Positions 6,016-14,661 of a stretch of 64,000 nucleotides of DNA are shown in pieces (within the stretch, counting starts at the first letter, position 1; the number at the start of each line of letters is the position of its first letter). Below the pieces are notes generated by a model. The model made no database searches and was not told where the DNA came from. It saw only the letters and a list, made by a program, of their open reading frames with translations. The DNA lies in contig CACWIS010000004.1 in the NCBI GenBank assembly GCA_902761055.1, positions 62,001 through 126,000 on the forward strand. Direction: 5' to 3'. The stretch comes from Oscillospiraceae bacterium. Its GTDB lineage: Bacteria > Bacillota > Clostridia > Oscillospirales > Oscillospiraceae. Position numbers and translations under genes: made by a program.

Positions 6016-7851
6016 ATGGATAAACGACTGGAACGCATCCTGCCGCGCGTGCAGAAGCCCGCACGCTATACCGGCGGGGAATACAATCAGATCATCAAAG
6101 ACCGCGATGAAGTGGAGCTGCGCGTGGCGTTCTGCTTTCCGGACACCTACGAGATCGGAATGTCCAATCTCGGGCTGAAGATCCTCTACAAGACGATGAA
6201 CAGCCTGCCTTTCGTGTGGTGCGAGCGCGCCTTCGCTCCCTGGGGCGATATGTACGGAGAAATGAAGAAGGCGGGCATCCCGCTCTACGCGCTCGAGAGC
6301 GGCGACAGCCTCGAAGCCTTCGACGTGCTGGCCTTCTCCATAGGCTACGAGATGGCCTACACGACAGTGCTGGACATGCTCGACATGGCCGGGATCCCGC
6401 TGCGCAGCGCCGAGCGGCCCGGGTTGCTGCCGATCGTATTCGCGGGCGGCTCCGCCTGCGTGAACGCCGAGCCGATGGCGGAATTCATGGATCTGTTCGT
6501 CATCGGCGAGGGCGAGGAGATGAACAACGAGCTGCTGACCCTGCTGCGGCAGGCAAAGGCCGAGGGCTGGGACAAGCCGCGCTTCCTGCGCGCCGCGGCG
6601 CAGATCGGCGGCGTATATGTCCCGAGCCTGTACGACGTCGAATACAACGACGACGGTACGATCAGGTCCATCACCGCGCAGGACGGCGCGCCCGAGAAGG
6701 TGCGCAAGCGCATCGTCGAGGACCTCGACGCCGCGCCCTACCCGACCGACCCGATCGTGCCCTCGACCGAGGTCGTGCAGGACAAGGTGGATATCGAACT
6801 CTTCCGCGGCTGCGTGCGCGGCTGCCGCTTCTGCCAGGCGGGGCATATCTACCGCCCCATCCGCGCGAAAAAGCCCGAAACGCTGATCCGCCAGGGCATC
6901 GAGACGCTGCAGAACACCGGCTACGAGGACGTGACGCTCCTCTCGCTGAGCACCAGCGACTACCGGCCGCTCGGCGCGCTCTGCGACGGTCTGCTCGATT
7001 ACTGCGAGCCGAGGAGCATCGGTCTCGCGCTGCCCTCGCTGCGGGCGGACAACTTCTCGATGGAGCTGATGGAGCGCCTGCAGCGCGTGCGCAAGACCGG
7101 CCTGACCTTTGCCGTCGAGGGAGGCAGCCAGCGCCTGCGTGACGCGATCAACAAGAACGTCACCGAAAAGGACCTGCTCAACACCTGCGCCATCGCCTTT
7201 GCGGGCGGCTGGAACAGCGTGAAGCTCTATTACATGCTCGGCCTGCCGACCGAGACGGACGAGGACATCCTCGGCATCGCCGAAATGGCCGACCGTGTGC
7301 TGCACTGCTGGCGCGAGAACGCGAAGAATAAAAACCGCGGCGTGCGCATCACGATCTCGACCTCCTGCTTCATCCCCAAGCCGCACTGTCCCTTCCAGTG
7401 GGAGGCGCAGATCGGCAAGGAGGAGTATCTGCGCCGCGTCAATCTGCTGCGCAGCGCGATCACCGCGCGCAACGTGACCTACAACTGGCACGACGCCGAG
7501 ACCAGCGTCATCGAATCCGCGCTCTCCCGAGGCGACCGGCGGCTCGCCGGCGTGCTCGAGGAGGTCTGGCGGCAGGGCGGGCGGCTCGACGCCTGGTCGG
7601 ACTACTTTGTGTTCGACCGCTGGCTCGGCGCCTTCGAGCGCTGCGTACTCGATCTCGACTTTTACGCCTCGCGCGAGCGGGGCCTCGACGAGGTTTTGCC
7701 CTGGGATATGATCGACGTCGGCGTGCGGCGGCAGCATCTGCTGCGCGAGCGGGAGCGCTGCTACCGCTCCGAGCTCTCGCCGGACTGCCGGAAACAGTGC
7801 TCGGGCTGCGGCGCGGCTGCGATGCTGCACGGGAGGAAATGCGATGAGTAA
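6016..7851 (+). CDS. B12-binding/radical SAM protein, TIGR03960 family
   Basis: A 611-residue protein with an N-terminal cobalamin-binding-like region (about 20-200) and a radical SAM barrel. The FeS-cluster motif is CVRGCRFC with Cys266, Cys270 and Cys273 (CxxxCxxC), followed by 'PIRAKKPETLIRQGIETLQNTGYEDVTLLSLSTSDY' and 'FAVEGGSQRLRDAINKNV'. This is the TIGR03960 type, of unknown reaction, found almost always next to a TIGR03936 gene, as here (8-base overlap). A Cys-rich tail 'CRKQCSGCGA' may hold another metal. A role in tRNA or rRNA modification has been guessed for such proteins; nothing here proves it. Confidence 0.9.
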   Translation: MDKRLERILPRVQKPARYTGGEYNQIIKDRDEVELRVAFCFPDTYEIGMSNLGLKILYKTMNSLPFVWCERAFAPWGDMYGEMKKAGIPLYALESGDSLEAFDVLAFSIGYEMAYTTVLDMLDMAGIPLRSAERPGLLPIVFAGGSACVNAEPMAEFMDLFVIGEGEEMNNELLTLLRQAKAEGWDKPRFLRAAAQIGGVYVPSLYDVEYNDDGTIRSITAQDGAPEKVRKRIVEDLDAAPYPTDPIVPSTEVVQDKVDIELFRGCVRGCRFCQAGHIYRPIRAKKPETLIRQGIETLQNTGYEDVTLLSLSTSDYRPLGALCDGLLDYCEPRSIGLALPSLRADNFSMELMERLQRVRKTGLTFAVEGGSQRLRDAINKNVTEKDLLNTCAIAFAGGWNSVKLYYMLGLPTETDEDILGIAEMADRVLHCWRENAKNKNRGVRITISTSCFIPKPHCPFQWEAQIGKEEYLRRVNLLRSAITARNVTYNWHDAETSVIESALSRGDRRLAGVLEEVWRQGGRLDAWSDYFVFDRWLGAFERCVLDLDFYASRERGLDEVLPWDMIDVGVRRQHLLRERERCYRSELSPDCRKQCSGCGAAAMLHGRKCDE

Positions 7852-8503
7852 ACTGCGGATGCGTTTTTCCAAGACCGGGCGGGCGATCTGGATCTCCCAT
7901 CTCGACCTGATGGCGACGATGCAGCGCGCCTTCTCCCGCGCGGGCAGCCGTCTGAAATACTCCGAGGGCTTCAACCCGCGCCCGCAGATCTCCATTGCGC
8001 TGCCGCTCTCCGTCGGCTGTGCGAGCGTCTGCGAGATCATGGATTTCCAGCTGGTCGAAGAAGTTGACATAACATCTCTGAAAGACAGATTGAACGCGAC
8101 GATGCCCGAGGGCATAGAAGTGCTGGAGATCTACGAGCCGACGAGAAAAAATGCGGAATTGAAATGGCTTGCGGTCGAGGGGATCTTCGAATATGACGAG
8201 CGAGAGGTTGACATAATACAAAAACAGCTTGCCGCTTTCTTCACGCGGGACGCGATCGTGGTCGAAAAGAAGACCAAGCGCGGCTTCGGCGAGACGGACA
8301 TCCGCCCCTCGATCCGGGAGATCGCCTTTTCCGCCGCGGAAAAGAGCGTCAGCGTGACGGCGCTGATCTCGGCGCAGAATCCGACCCTGAATCCCGAGCT
8401 TTTATGCGCCGCGCTGCGTGCGCTCGCGCCGGAGCTGGCGCCCGATTTCGCCAAATTCACGCGTATCGAGACCTTCGACGGGGAAGGAAAGCTTTTTCGT
8501 TAA
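7844..8503 (+). CDS. TIGR03936 radical-SAM-associated protein (DUF2344)
   Basis: A 219-residue partner of the gene just upstream, overlapping it by 8 bases. The N-terminus 'LRMRFSKTGRAIWISHLDLMATMQRAFSRAG..LKYSEGFNPRPQISIALPLSVG' is diagnostic for DUF2344/TIGR03936. In some genomes this domain is fused to the radical SAM protein, so the two probably form one enzyme. Within the gene, two Val-Asp-Ile triplets are written GTT GAC ATA (8063 and 8207), codons unlike the GC-rich surroundings. In many Firmicutes the pair precedes an RNase G gene and rplU-rpmA; here rplS follows from a separate promoter. Confidence 0.9.
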   Translation: MSKLRMRFSKTGRAIWISHLDLMATMQRAFSRAGSRLKYSEGFNPRPQISIALPLSVGCASVCEIMDFQLVEEVDITSLKDRLNATMPEGIEVLEIYEPTRKNAELKWLAVEGIFEYDEREVDIIQKQLAAFFTRDAIVVEKKTKRGFGETDIRPSIREIAFSAAEKSVSVTALISAQNPTLNPELLCAALRALAPELAPDFAKFTRIETFDGEGKLFR

Positions 8504-8510
8504 AAAACAC

Positions 8511-8539
8511 TTGCATTCCGTCCTTCGTTGTGGTATTCT
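8511..8539 (+). promoter_or_regulatory. Sigma-A promoter of rplS
   Basis: TTGCAT (8511-8516), 17-base spacer, TATTCT (8534-8539). Confidence 0.75.
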
Positions 8540-8545
8540 ATCAAA

Positions 8546-8620
8546 GCCTGTGATGGGCACAGGCATGAGAAAGGCGGTCCGCTGCGCGGCGCGGAGAGCG
8601 CGCCCTCCGAAATGAACGTC
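8546..8620 (+). promoter_or_regulatory. Structured leader of rplS, possible L19 leader
   Basis: After the promoter comes a hairpin GCCTGTG/CACAGGC (about 8546-8566) and a GC-rich second stem region. Ribosomal protein L19 genes of Firmicutes often carry a short autoregulatory leader; I cannot match the consensus by eye, so this is tentative. Confidence 0.35.
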
Positions 8621-8644
8621 TATATTAGGAAGGATTGGATTGTT

Positions 8645-8986
8645 ATGGATCTGGTCAAAATTCTCAGTGACAAGTACATGAAGAGCGAGCTGCCCGCGAT
8701 GAACGTCGGCGACACCGTGCGTGTCCTCGTCCGCGTGAAGGAAGGCAACCGCGAGCGTACGCAGGCTTTTGAAGGCACGATCATTGCCAAGAAGCACGGC
8801 GGCATCAACGAGACCATCACCGTGCGCCGTATCTCTTACGGCGTCGGCTGCGAGAAGGTATTTCCCGTACATTCTCCCTCCATTGTCTCCGTTACCACCG
8901 TCCGCAAGGGCAAGGTCCGCAGAGCGAAGCTCTACTACCTGCGCGACCGCGTCGGTAAGAGCGCGAAGGTCAAGGAGCGTCTCTGA
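8645..8986 (+). CDS. rplS: 50S ribosomal protein L19
   Basis: A 113-residue protein at the 30S-50S interface. '[57 protein letters not shown]' and the basic C-terminus '[27 protein letters not shown]' are typical L19. The ATG at 8645 follows AGGAAGGATTGG; an upstream frame start at 8528 would lie inside the leader. It is transcribed alone from its own promoter and stopped by a strong terminator. Confidence 0.97.
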   Translation: MDLVKILSDKYMKSELPAMNVGDTVRVLVRVKEGNRERTQAFEGTIIAKKHGGINETITVRRISYGVGCEKVFPVHSPSIVSVTTVRKGKVRRAKLYYLRDRVGKSAKVKERL

Positions 8987-8994
8987 TCTGTCAC

Positions 8995-9028
8995 AAAAAA
9001 AGGAAGTCCGCAGGGGCTTCCTTTTTTT
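8995..9028 (+). terminator. Terminator after rplS
   Basis: AAAAAAAGGAAG (8995-9006) pairs with CTTCCTTTTTTT. Confidence 0.9.
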
Positions 9029-9055
9029 ATTTGCAAGCTCCCGCTCGATCTTTGC

Positions 9056-9085
9056 TTGCCATTCCGCCGCAGAATGGTGTATAAT
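9056..9085 (+). promoter_or_regulatory. Sigma-A promoter of the lepB-rbgA-rnhB-yraN operon
   Basis: TTGCCA (9056-9061), 18-base spacer, TATAAT (9080-9085). Confidence 0.75.
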
Positions 9086-9135
9086 ATATCAGTTGATTTC
9101 GCAGCAGTTTACAACGAAACAGGAGGGTGACCTCT

Positions 9136-9720
9136 ATGGATGAAACAAAAAAGAAAAAAAGGAAAAAGGAGAAGACCAAGCCCTCTCCGGAGGTGCAGGC
9201 CAGGCGCGAGGCCTACGACTGGATCCAGTCTCTGATCTCGGCGCTGCTGATCTGCGTGCTGGTGTTCGTATTCGTGGTCCGCATCATGGACGTACACGGC
9301 AGCTCGATGGTGCCGACGCTGAAAAACGGCGACAAGCTGCTGGTCTCCGACCTGCTCTATGAGCCGTCGCGCGGCGACGTGGTCGTGTTCAAAAAGGACG
9401 AGTACGACAACAACAAGGCGCTGGTCAAGCGTGTGATCGCCGTCGCGGGCGACGTGGTGAACATCGACTTTGAAAACGGCATCGTCTATGTCAACGGCGA
9501 GGCGGTCGAGGAAAAATACATCGACGTGTCCACCAATACCAAGATCGATTTCATCGGTCCGCAGACCGTGCCGGAGAACTGCCTTTTCGTCCTCGGCGAC
9601 AACCGCAACGCCTCGACCGACAGCCGCGACAAGCGCATCGGCATGGTGGACAAGCGGCTGGTCATCGGCAAGGCGCTGCTGGTGGTCTATCCTTTTGACG
9701 AATTCGGAACGGTGGAATGA
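9136..9720 (+). CDS. lepB: Signal peptidase I
   Basis: A 194-residue membrane serine protease that removes signal peptides from exported proteins. A very basic N-terminus (KKKKRKKEK) precedes one transmembrane helix (about 33-51). Catalytic Ser57 lies in GSSMVPTL and Lys98 in LVKRVIAVAGD, 41 residues apart as in Gram-positive enzymes; the C-terminal 'FVLGDNRNASTDSR' box is complete. The ATG at 9136 follows AGGAGGGTGA; the GTG at 9127 is inside that ribosome site. First gene of a four-gene operon. Confidence 0.96.
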   Translation: MDETKKKKRKKEKTKPSPEVQARREAYDWIQSLISALLICVLVFVFVVRIMDVHGSSMVPTLKNGDKLLVSDLLYEPSRGDVVVFKKDEYDNNKALVKRVIAVAGDVVNIDFENGIVYVNGEAVEEKYIDVSTNTKIDFIGPQTVPENCLFVLGDNRNASTDSRDKRIGMVDKRLVIGKALLVVYPFDEFGTVE

Positions 9721-10592
9721 TGGCCGAAAACGCCTTTGAAAAGATGAACATCCAGTGGTTCCCCGGCCACATGACCAAGGCGCAGCGCATGATCGAGGAA
9801 AACGTGAAGCTCGTCGACGCGGTCTGCGAGATCCTCGACGCGCGGATCCCGCGCGCGAGCCGCAACCCCGATATCGACCGTCTTGCCGCCGGAAAGCCGC
9901 GGCTGGTGATCCTCAACCGCTGCGACCTGGCAGACCCGGCCGTGACGAAGCTCTGGAGCGAGTATTTCCGCGCGCAGGGCCTCGCCGTGCTGGAGACCGA
10001 CGCGCGCTCCGGCAGGGGCGTGAGCGGCTTCGGCGCCGCGGTGCGCGCGCTGCTCGCCGACAAGCTGGCGGAATATGAGCGCAAGGGACAGAGCGGCCGC
10101 GGACTGAAGGTCATGGTGCTGGGCATCCCCAACGTCGGCAAGTCCACCTTTATCAACAAGGTCGCGGGCCGCAAGGCCGCCGCGGCGGGGGACAAGCCCG
10201 GCGTGACGCGCGGACGGCAGTGGATCAGCGTCGACAGGGGGCTCGACCTGCTCGACACCCCGGGCATCCTCTGGCCGAAGTTCGACAGCCAGGAGGTCGG
10301 CGAAATGCTGGCCGTCACCAACGCGATCAAGAGCGACGTGCTCGACCGCGAGACGCTGGCGGCGAACTTCATGCTGCGGCTGCGCGCGCTCTATCCCGAG
10401 GCGATCGAAAAGCGCTATGGCTTCACGCCCGATCCCGAGGCAAACGGCTTCGAGCTGCTCGAGCAGGCTGCGAGGAAGCGCGGCTTTCTTGTTTCACGGG
10501 GCGAAGTCGACACCGAACGCATGGCCAACACCCTGCTCGACGAATACCACGGCGGCAAGCTCGGCCGCCTGACGCTGGAGAGACCGGAATGA
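9717..10592 (+). CDS. rbgA: Ribosome biogenesis GTPase RbgA (YlqF)
   Basis: A 291-residue circularly permuted GTPase for late 50S subunit assembly. The motif order is permuted: G4 'ILNRCDLAD' comes before G1 'GIPNVGKSTFINKVAGRK' and G3 'LLDTPGILWP'. The N-terminal 'NIQWFPGHMTKAQRMIEE' is the family signature. It overlaps lepB by four bases (ATGATGG leaves the start at 9717 or 9720). Neighbours rnhB and lepB are the usual Firmicutes context. Confidence 0.96.
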   Translation: MMAENAFEKMNIQWFPGHMTKAQRMIEENVKLVDAVCEILDARIPRASRNPDIDRLAAGKPRLVILNRCDLADPAVTKLWSEYFRAQGLAVLETDARSGRGVSGFGAAVRALLADKLAEYERKGQSGRGLKVMVLGIPNVGKSTFINKVAGRKAAAAGDKPGVTRGRQWISVDRGLDLLDTPGILWPKFDSQEVGEMLAVTNAIKSDVLDRETLAANFMLRLRALYPEAIEKRYGFTPDPEANGFELLEQAARKRGFLVSRGEVDTERMANTLLDEYHGGKLGRLTLERPE

Positions 10593-11188
10593 CGGAGCTT
10601 TGGACGATCGAGAACGAGATCTACGACAGCGGCGTCTCGCCCCTGTGCGGTGTGGACGAGGCCGGCCGCGGCCCGCTGGCCGGACCGGTCTGCGCCGCGG
10701 CGGTGATCCTGCCGCGCGGTCTCGTGATCGAGGGGCTCAACGACTCGAAAAAGCTCAGCGAAAAGCGCCGCGAGGCGCTCTACGAGGAAATCATTGCCGG
10801 CTCGCTCGCCTATGGCGTCGCCTTCGCGACGGTCGAGGAGATCGAGGAGAGGAACATCCTCGGGGCGACCTTCCTCGCAATGAACCGTGCGATCGCCAAG
10901 CTGGATGTCCGTCCTGCGCTCGCGCTCATCGACGGCAACCGGAACAAGGGCATTGAGACTGCGTCGCGCTGTGTGATCGGCGGCGACGGCAAGTGCGCCG
11001 ACATCGCCGCGGCGAGCATCCTCGCCAAGGTGACGCGAGACCGCTATATGCTCAAAATGGCGGAGGAGTATCCGCAGTACGGCTTTGACAAACACAAGGG
11101 CTACGGCACAGCCGCCCACTATGCGGCGATCCGCGCCTTCGGCCCCTCGCCGATCCACCGCATGAGCTTTCTGAGGAAACTGCACTGA
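10589..11188 (+). CDS. rnhB: Ribonuclease HII
   Basis: A 199-residue enzyme that cuts RNA in RNA-DNA hybrids and removes single ribonucleotides. The 'CGVDEAGRGPLAGPV' motif holds the first two catalytic acids, 'ALIDGN' and 'DIAAASILAKVTRDR' the others, ending in 'YGFDKHKGYGTAAH'. Its ATG overlaps the rbgA stop by four bases and its stop overlaps the yraN start, so the operon is translationally coupled throughout. Confidence 0.96.
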   Translation: MTELWTIENEIYDSGVSPLCGVDEAGRGPLAGPVCAAAVILPRGLVIEGLNDSKKLSEKRREALYEEIIAGSLAYGVAFATVEEIEERNILGATFLAMNRAIAKLDVRPALALIDGNRNKGIETASRCVIGGDGKCADIAAASILAKVTRDRYMLKMAEEYPQYGFDKHKGYGTAAHYAAIRAFGPSPIHRMSFLRKLH

Positions 11189-11547
11189 TGGAGACGCGTG
11201 AACTGGGCCGCTTCGGCGAAGAGCAGGCGGCGAAATACCTGCGCCGCAGGGGCTACAGGATCGTGGAAACGAATTTTGCCTGCCGTGCCGGAGAGATCGA
11301 CCTGATCGCCCGGAAAGGCAGCTATATCGTCTTTGTCGAGGTCAAGCTGCGCAAAAGCGCCGACTTCGCGGCGGCGCGGGAATTTGTCACCGCGGCCAAA
11401 CAGCGCCGCATTCTGACGACGGCCTCGCTCTGGCTCGCCGCGCATGAGAGCGAGCTGCAGCCGCGCTTCGACGTGATCGAGATCTATGCGCCGCAGGGCG
11501 CGGCCGGCCGGGTCGAGATCAATCACATCGAGGACGCCTTTTCATAG
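11188..11547 (+). CDS. YraN family protein (UPF0102), nuclease-like
   Basis: A 119-residue protein with the restriction-nuclease-like core 'GRFGEEQAAKYLRRRGYRIVETNFACRAGEIDLIARKGSYIVFVEVKLR' typical of YraN. The E...D...E.K acids suggest a nuclease fold, but the cell role is not established. Start overlaps the rnhB stop (TGATG). Last gene of the operon, followed by a GC-rich hairpin at 11560-11579. Confidence 0.93.
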   Translation: METRELGRFGEEQAAKYLRRRGYRIVETNFACRAGEIDLIARKGSYIVFVEVKLRKSADFAAAREFVTAAKQRRILTTASLWLAAHESELQPRFDVIEIYAPQGAAGRVEINHIEDAFS

Positions 11548-11559
11548 GGATATGTAGGG

Positions 11560-11579
11560 GAGGGGCTCGCCCCTCCCGG
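11560..11579. terminator. GC hairpin between yraN and the converging DUF1540 gene
   Basis: GGAGGGGC pairs with GCCCCTCC around a two-to-four-base loop. There is no T-run, so it is a weak candidate. Confidence 0.4.
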
Positions 11580-11586
11580 AAACGCA

Positions 11587-11760
11587 TCAGCAGCAGCCGC
11601 GCGGACAGAAGGTCGAACAGTAAGTCTCGCCGCGCGTCTCGGCTTTTTCGTTTTGTACGCGGATCTCTTCGGCGCAGCAGCGGCGTTCGACGGTATTGTA
11701 TTTGCAGTTCGTCACGTCGCAGCCGACGCCGGGAAGGATCTCCGGCTTTTTGGAATGCAT
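11587..11760 (-). CDS. Small Cys-rich DUF1540 protein
   Basis: A 57-residue protein with eight cysteines (GVGCDVTNCKYNTVERRCC... and TYCSTFCPRGCC), the pattern of DUF1540, common in spore-forming Clostridia and thought to bind metal. The ATG at 11760 has an excellent GGAAAGGAG site, which rules out the longer upstream frame. It converges with yraN and diverges from the phosphoesterase gene 70 bases away. Function unknown. Confidence 0.85.
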   Translation of the reverse strand: MHSKKPEILPGVGCDVTNCKYNTVERRCCAEEIRVQNEKAETRGETYCSTFCPRGCC

Positions 11761-11829
11761 GTTTTTCTCCTTTCCGATGGGATGGAGATAGTTTTTGAAA
11801 ACAGGCCCGCATTTATTCGAGGGAAGACT

Positions 11830-12537
11830 ATGGCACTGTATGCGATCGGCGATCTGCACCTTGCCCTCGGCAAGGACAAGCCCATGGACGTTTTCGGCAC
11901 GGTCTGGGAGGACCATGTCGAGAAGCTGCGCCGGGGCTTTTCAAAACTGAATGACGACGACCTCTGCGTGCTCTGCGGAGACCTCAGCTGGGCCATGGAC
12001 CTTGACGAAGCGCTGGAGGATTTTCTGTTCGTCGATTCGCTGCCCGGCAGAAAGATCCTGCTCAAAGGCAATCATGACTACTGGTGGAGCACGGCCGCAA
12101 AGGCGAAGCGCTTTTTCGCCGCCCACGGCATCACGACGATCGAGATCCTCAACAACAATTCCTTCGTTTACGGCGATTGGGCGATCTGCGGCACGCGCGG
12201 CTGGTTTTACGAGGAGGAGAGCGGTACCGCGCACGACCGCAAGATCATGCTGCGCGAGCTCGGCCGTCTGCGCGCCTCGCTCGAGGCGGCGGGGGAGCGC
12301 GAAAAGCTCGTCTTCCTGCACTATCCGCCCCTCTTTCTGAAGTACCGCTGCGAGGAGATCCTCGCCCTGCTCGACGAGTACCGTGTCCGCCTCTGCTGCT
12401 ACGGCCACATCCACGGCAAGGGCTGCCGCGCGGCCTTCAACGGCTTTGTCGGCGCGACGGAATTCCGCCTGGTCAGCGCCGATCATCTGAACTTCGAGCC
12501 GATGGAGATCCGTCTGCCTGAAATGGCCGTTTTTTAG
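11830..12537 (+). CDS. Metallophosphoesterase
   Basis: A 235-residue calcineurin-type phosphoesterase. All metal motifs are present: 'AIGDLHLA', 'LCGDLSWAMD', 'LKGNHDYWW', 'FLHYPP' and 'CYGHIHG'. The pattern resembles Firmicutes proteins annotated as serine/threonine phosphatases or YpbG-like; the substrate is unknown. GAGGGAAG upstream of the ATG at 11830 supports this start; an in-frame start at 11653 would overlap the divergent DUF1540 gene. Confidence 0.9.
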   Translation: MALYAIGDLHLALGKDKPMDVFGTVWEDHVEKLRRGFSKLNDDDLCVLCGDLSWAMDLDEALEDFLFVDSLPGRKILLKGNHDYWWSTAAKAKRFFAAHGITTIEILNNNSFVYGDWAICGTRGWFYEEESGTAHDRKIMLRELGRLRASLEAAGEREKLVFLHYPPLFLKYRCEEILALLDEYRVRLCCYGHIHGKGCRAAFNGFVGATEFRLVSADHLNFEPMEIRLPEMAVF

Positions 12538-12559
12538 GCCTTATTTCATCAATTCGTCA

Positions 12560-12588
12560 TTGATTTTGCAGTAGAATTCTGTTATGAT
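12560..12588 (+). promoter_or_regulatory. Sigma-A promoter of tig
   Basis: TTGATT (12560-12565), 17-base spacer, TATGAT (12583-12588). Confidence 0.75.
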
Positions 12589-12627
12589 AACGCAGTCTGC
12601 AAAGATAAAACAGGAGGGAAAACAAGC

Positions 12628-14015
12628 ATGATCGTAAAGAATATCGAGAGAAAAGAAGACAATACCGTCAGCTTCCAGGTGTGCTGCGACGCGGCCGAGT
12701 TTGAAAAGGCCGTCAACAGCGCTTACCTGAAGGCAAAGAAGAATATATACATCCCCGGCTTCCGCAAGGGCAAGGCGCCCCGCGCGATCATCGAGGGCAT
12801 GTACGGCTCCGAGGTGTTCTATCAGGACGCCATGGACGAGCTGGCCCCCGCCGCGTTCGATCAGGGCGCGAAGGAAGGCGAGCTGAACATCGTCGGCGCA
12901 CCGGCGATCACCGACGTGAAGGTCACCGAGGACAAGGGCGTCGAGTACAGCTTCTCCGCCGAGGTCTATCCTGCCGTCACCCTGGGCCAGTACAAAGGCC
13001 TCGAGGCCGAGCGTCCCGAGCGTGAGATCACCGACGAGGATATCGCGAACGAGCTTGAGAGCGCGCGCAAGCGCAACGCCCGCAAGGTCAGCGCCGACGA
13101 GCGCGAGGCCCGCATGGGCGATCTCGCCAACATCGACTTTGACGGCTTCCTCAACGGCGAACGCTTCGACGGCGGCAAGTCCGAGGGCTACGAGCTCGAA
13201 CTGGGCTCCAACTCCTTCGTCCCCGGCTTCGAGGAGCAGATCGTCGGCATGAAGGTCGGCGAGGAGAAGGATCTCGACATCACCTTCCCGCAGGAGAACT
13301 GCCCGAGCTGGACGACGAGTTCGCCGGCGACAACGGCTTCGACACGCTCGACGAGTACAAGGCCGACATCCGCGCGAACATCAAAAAGCGCTTCGACGAG
13401 CAGGCCGACAGCGCCTTCCGCAGCGACGTCGTCAAGAAGGCCATCGACAACATGAGCGTCGTCGTCCCGTCCTCGATGATTGCGGCCAAGGCCGAGGATA
13501 TCCTGCGCAACTATGCCGCCAACTTCGGCATGACCGACCGCAGCATGCCCCTTGAGAAGCTCAAGGAGATGATGGGCGTCGACGAGAGCGTGATGAATTC
13601 CAGCATCCGTCCCGCCGCCGAATACCAGGTCAAGAACGACCTGCTGCTCGACGCCGTGGTCGAGGCCGAGAAGCTCGAGGCGAGCGCCGAGGAGATCGAG
13701 GAGTTCGTCAAGAAGATGGCCGAGGGCTTCGGAGCCAAGGTCGAGGAGCTCAAAAACTACTTCGGCGAGGAGATGCTCGCCGAGGAGGTCAAGAAGGAGA
13801 AGGCCGGCAAGCTGATCGTGGACAGCGCCGTCGTTGCCGCTCCCGCCGCCGCGGAGGAGAAGCCCGCCCCGAAGAAGAGAGCTTCGAAGAAGGCCGCCCC
13901 CAAAGCCGCGGAAGGCGAGGAAAAACCCGCCGAAGAGAAGCCCGCTCCGAAGAAGAGAGCTTCGAAGAAGGCCGCCCCCAAGGCCGAGGAGAGCGAAGAA
14001 CCCAAGGCCGAATAA
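12628..14015 (+). pseudogene. tig: Trigger factor, broken by internal deletion and frameshift
   Basis: The first frame (12628 to about 13298) encodes the ribosome-binding domain with GFRKGKAPR and most of the FKBP-like domain up to DITFPQEN. From about 13299 the protein continues in another frame with LPELDDEFAGDNGF through the C-terminal chaperone arms to 14015; the first frame runs on as nonsense to 13455. Compared with other trigger factors, about 24 residues (the segment containing 'AGKEAVFKV' before the conserved LPELDDEF) are missing, and the lost length must be 1 modulo 3. The tail is Ala/Lys-rich with a repeated KPAPKKRASKKAAPK unit. Either a real loss, or an assembly/sequencing error. 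First gene upstream of clpP-clpX-lon. Confidence 0.88.
13857..13986 (+). repeat. Tandem repeat in the trigger factor tail
   Basis: About 50 bases starting at 13857 recur from 13935 (offset 78) with two mismatches, encoding the duplicated KPAPKKRASKKAAPK unit. Confidence 0.85.
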
Positions 14016-14070
14016 ATCCCCGGAGATAAGGATATGCTCTCTTGGATAACAGGAAGGAGAGTTTCATACA

Positions 14071-14652
14071 ATGAGTTTAGTTCCTTACGTCGTTGAGCAG
14101 ACGAGCCGCGGCGAGCGCTCCTACGACATTTTTTCCCGACTTCTCAACGACCGCATCGTGATGCTCAGCGAGGAGGTCAACGATACCACGGCGAGCCTGA
14201 TCGTGGCCCAGCTCCTCTACCTCGAGGCGCAGGACCCCGACAAGGACATCCAGTTTTACATCAACAGCCCCGGCGGCAGCGTGAGCGCCGGCCTTGCGAT
14301 CTACGATACGATGCAGTACATCAAGCCGGACGTGTCGACGATCTGCATCGGCATGGCCGCCTCGATGGGAGCGTTCCTGCTCTCTTCCGGCGCAAAGGGC
14401 AAGCGCATCGCCCTGCCGAATGCGGAGATCATGATCCATCAGCCCTCGGGCGGCAGCCAGGGCCAGGCCACCGATATCCAGATCCAGGCCGAGCAGATCC
14501 TCAAGATCAAGAAGAAGCTCAACGAGATCCTGGCGGAGAATACCGGCAAGGCCCTCGAGGTGATCGAGCGCGATACCGAGCGCGACCACTTTATGAGCGC
14601 CGAGGAGGCGCGCGAGTACGGACTGATCGACAAGGTGATCTACAAGCGCTGA
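14071..14652 (+). CDS. clpP: ATP-dependent Clp protease proteolytic subunit
   Basis: A 193-residue serine protease forming the Clp tetradecamer. The catalytic triad is visible: Ser98 in GMAASMGAF, His123 in MIHQPSGG and Asp172 in TERDHFM; the '[19 protein letters not shown]' and '[14 protein letters not shown]' segments are classical. AGGAAGGAG upstream of the ATG. It lies directly before clpX, with which it forms ClpXP, and after trigger factor, the standard order. Confidence 0.97.
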   Translation: MSLVPYVVEQTSRGERSYDIFSRLLNDRIVMLSEEVNDTTASLIVAQLLYLEAQDPDKDIQFYINSPGGSVSAGLAIYDTMQYIKPDVSTICIGMAASMGAFLLSSGAKGKRIALPNAEIMIHQPSGGSQGQATDIQIQAEQILKIKKKLNEILAENTGKALEVIERDTERDHFMSAEEAREYGLIDKVIYKR

Positions 14653-14661
14653 ATGACAGTA

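Noticed and set aside
5992..8221. Long minus-strand open frames opposite the radical SAM genes, lon, cmk and others
   Set aside because: They are typical antisense shadows in GC-rich genes: Arg/Ala/Asp/His-rich composition, no ribosome sites, no family motifs, while the plus-strand frames are complete known proteins.
13290..13310. Programmed frameshift in tig
   Set aside because: There is no slippery heptamer, and residues conserved in all trigger factors are missing at the junction, so a deletion explains the data better.
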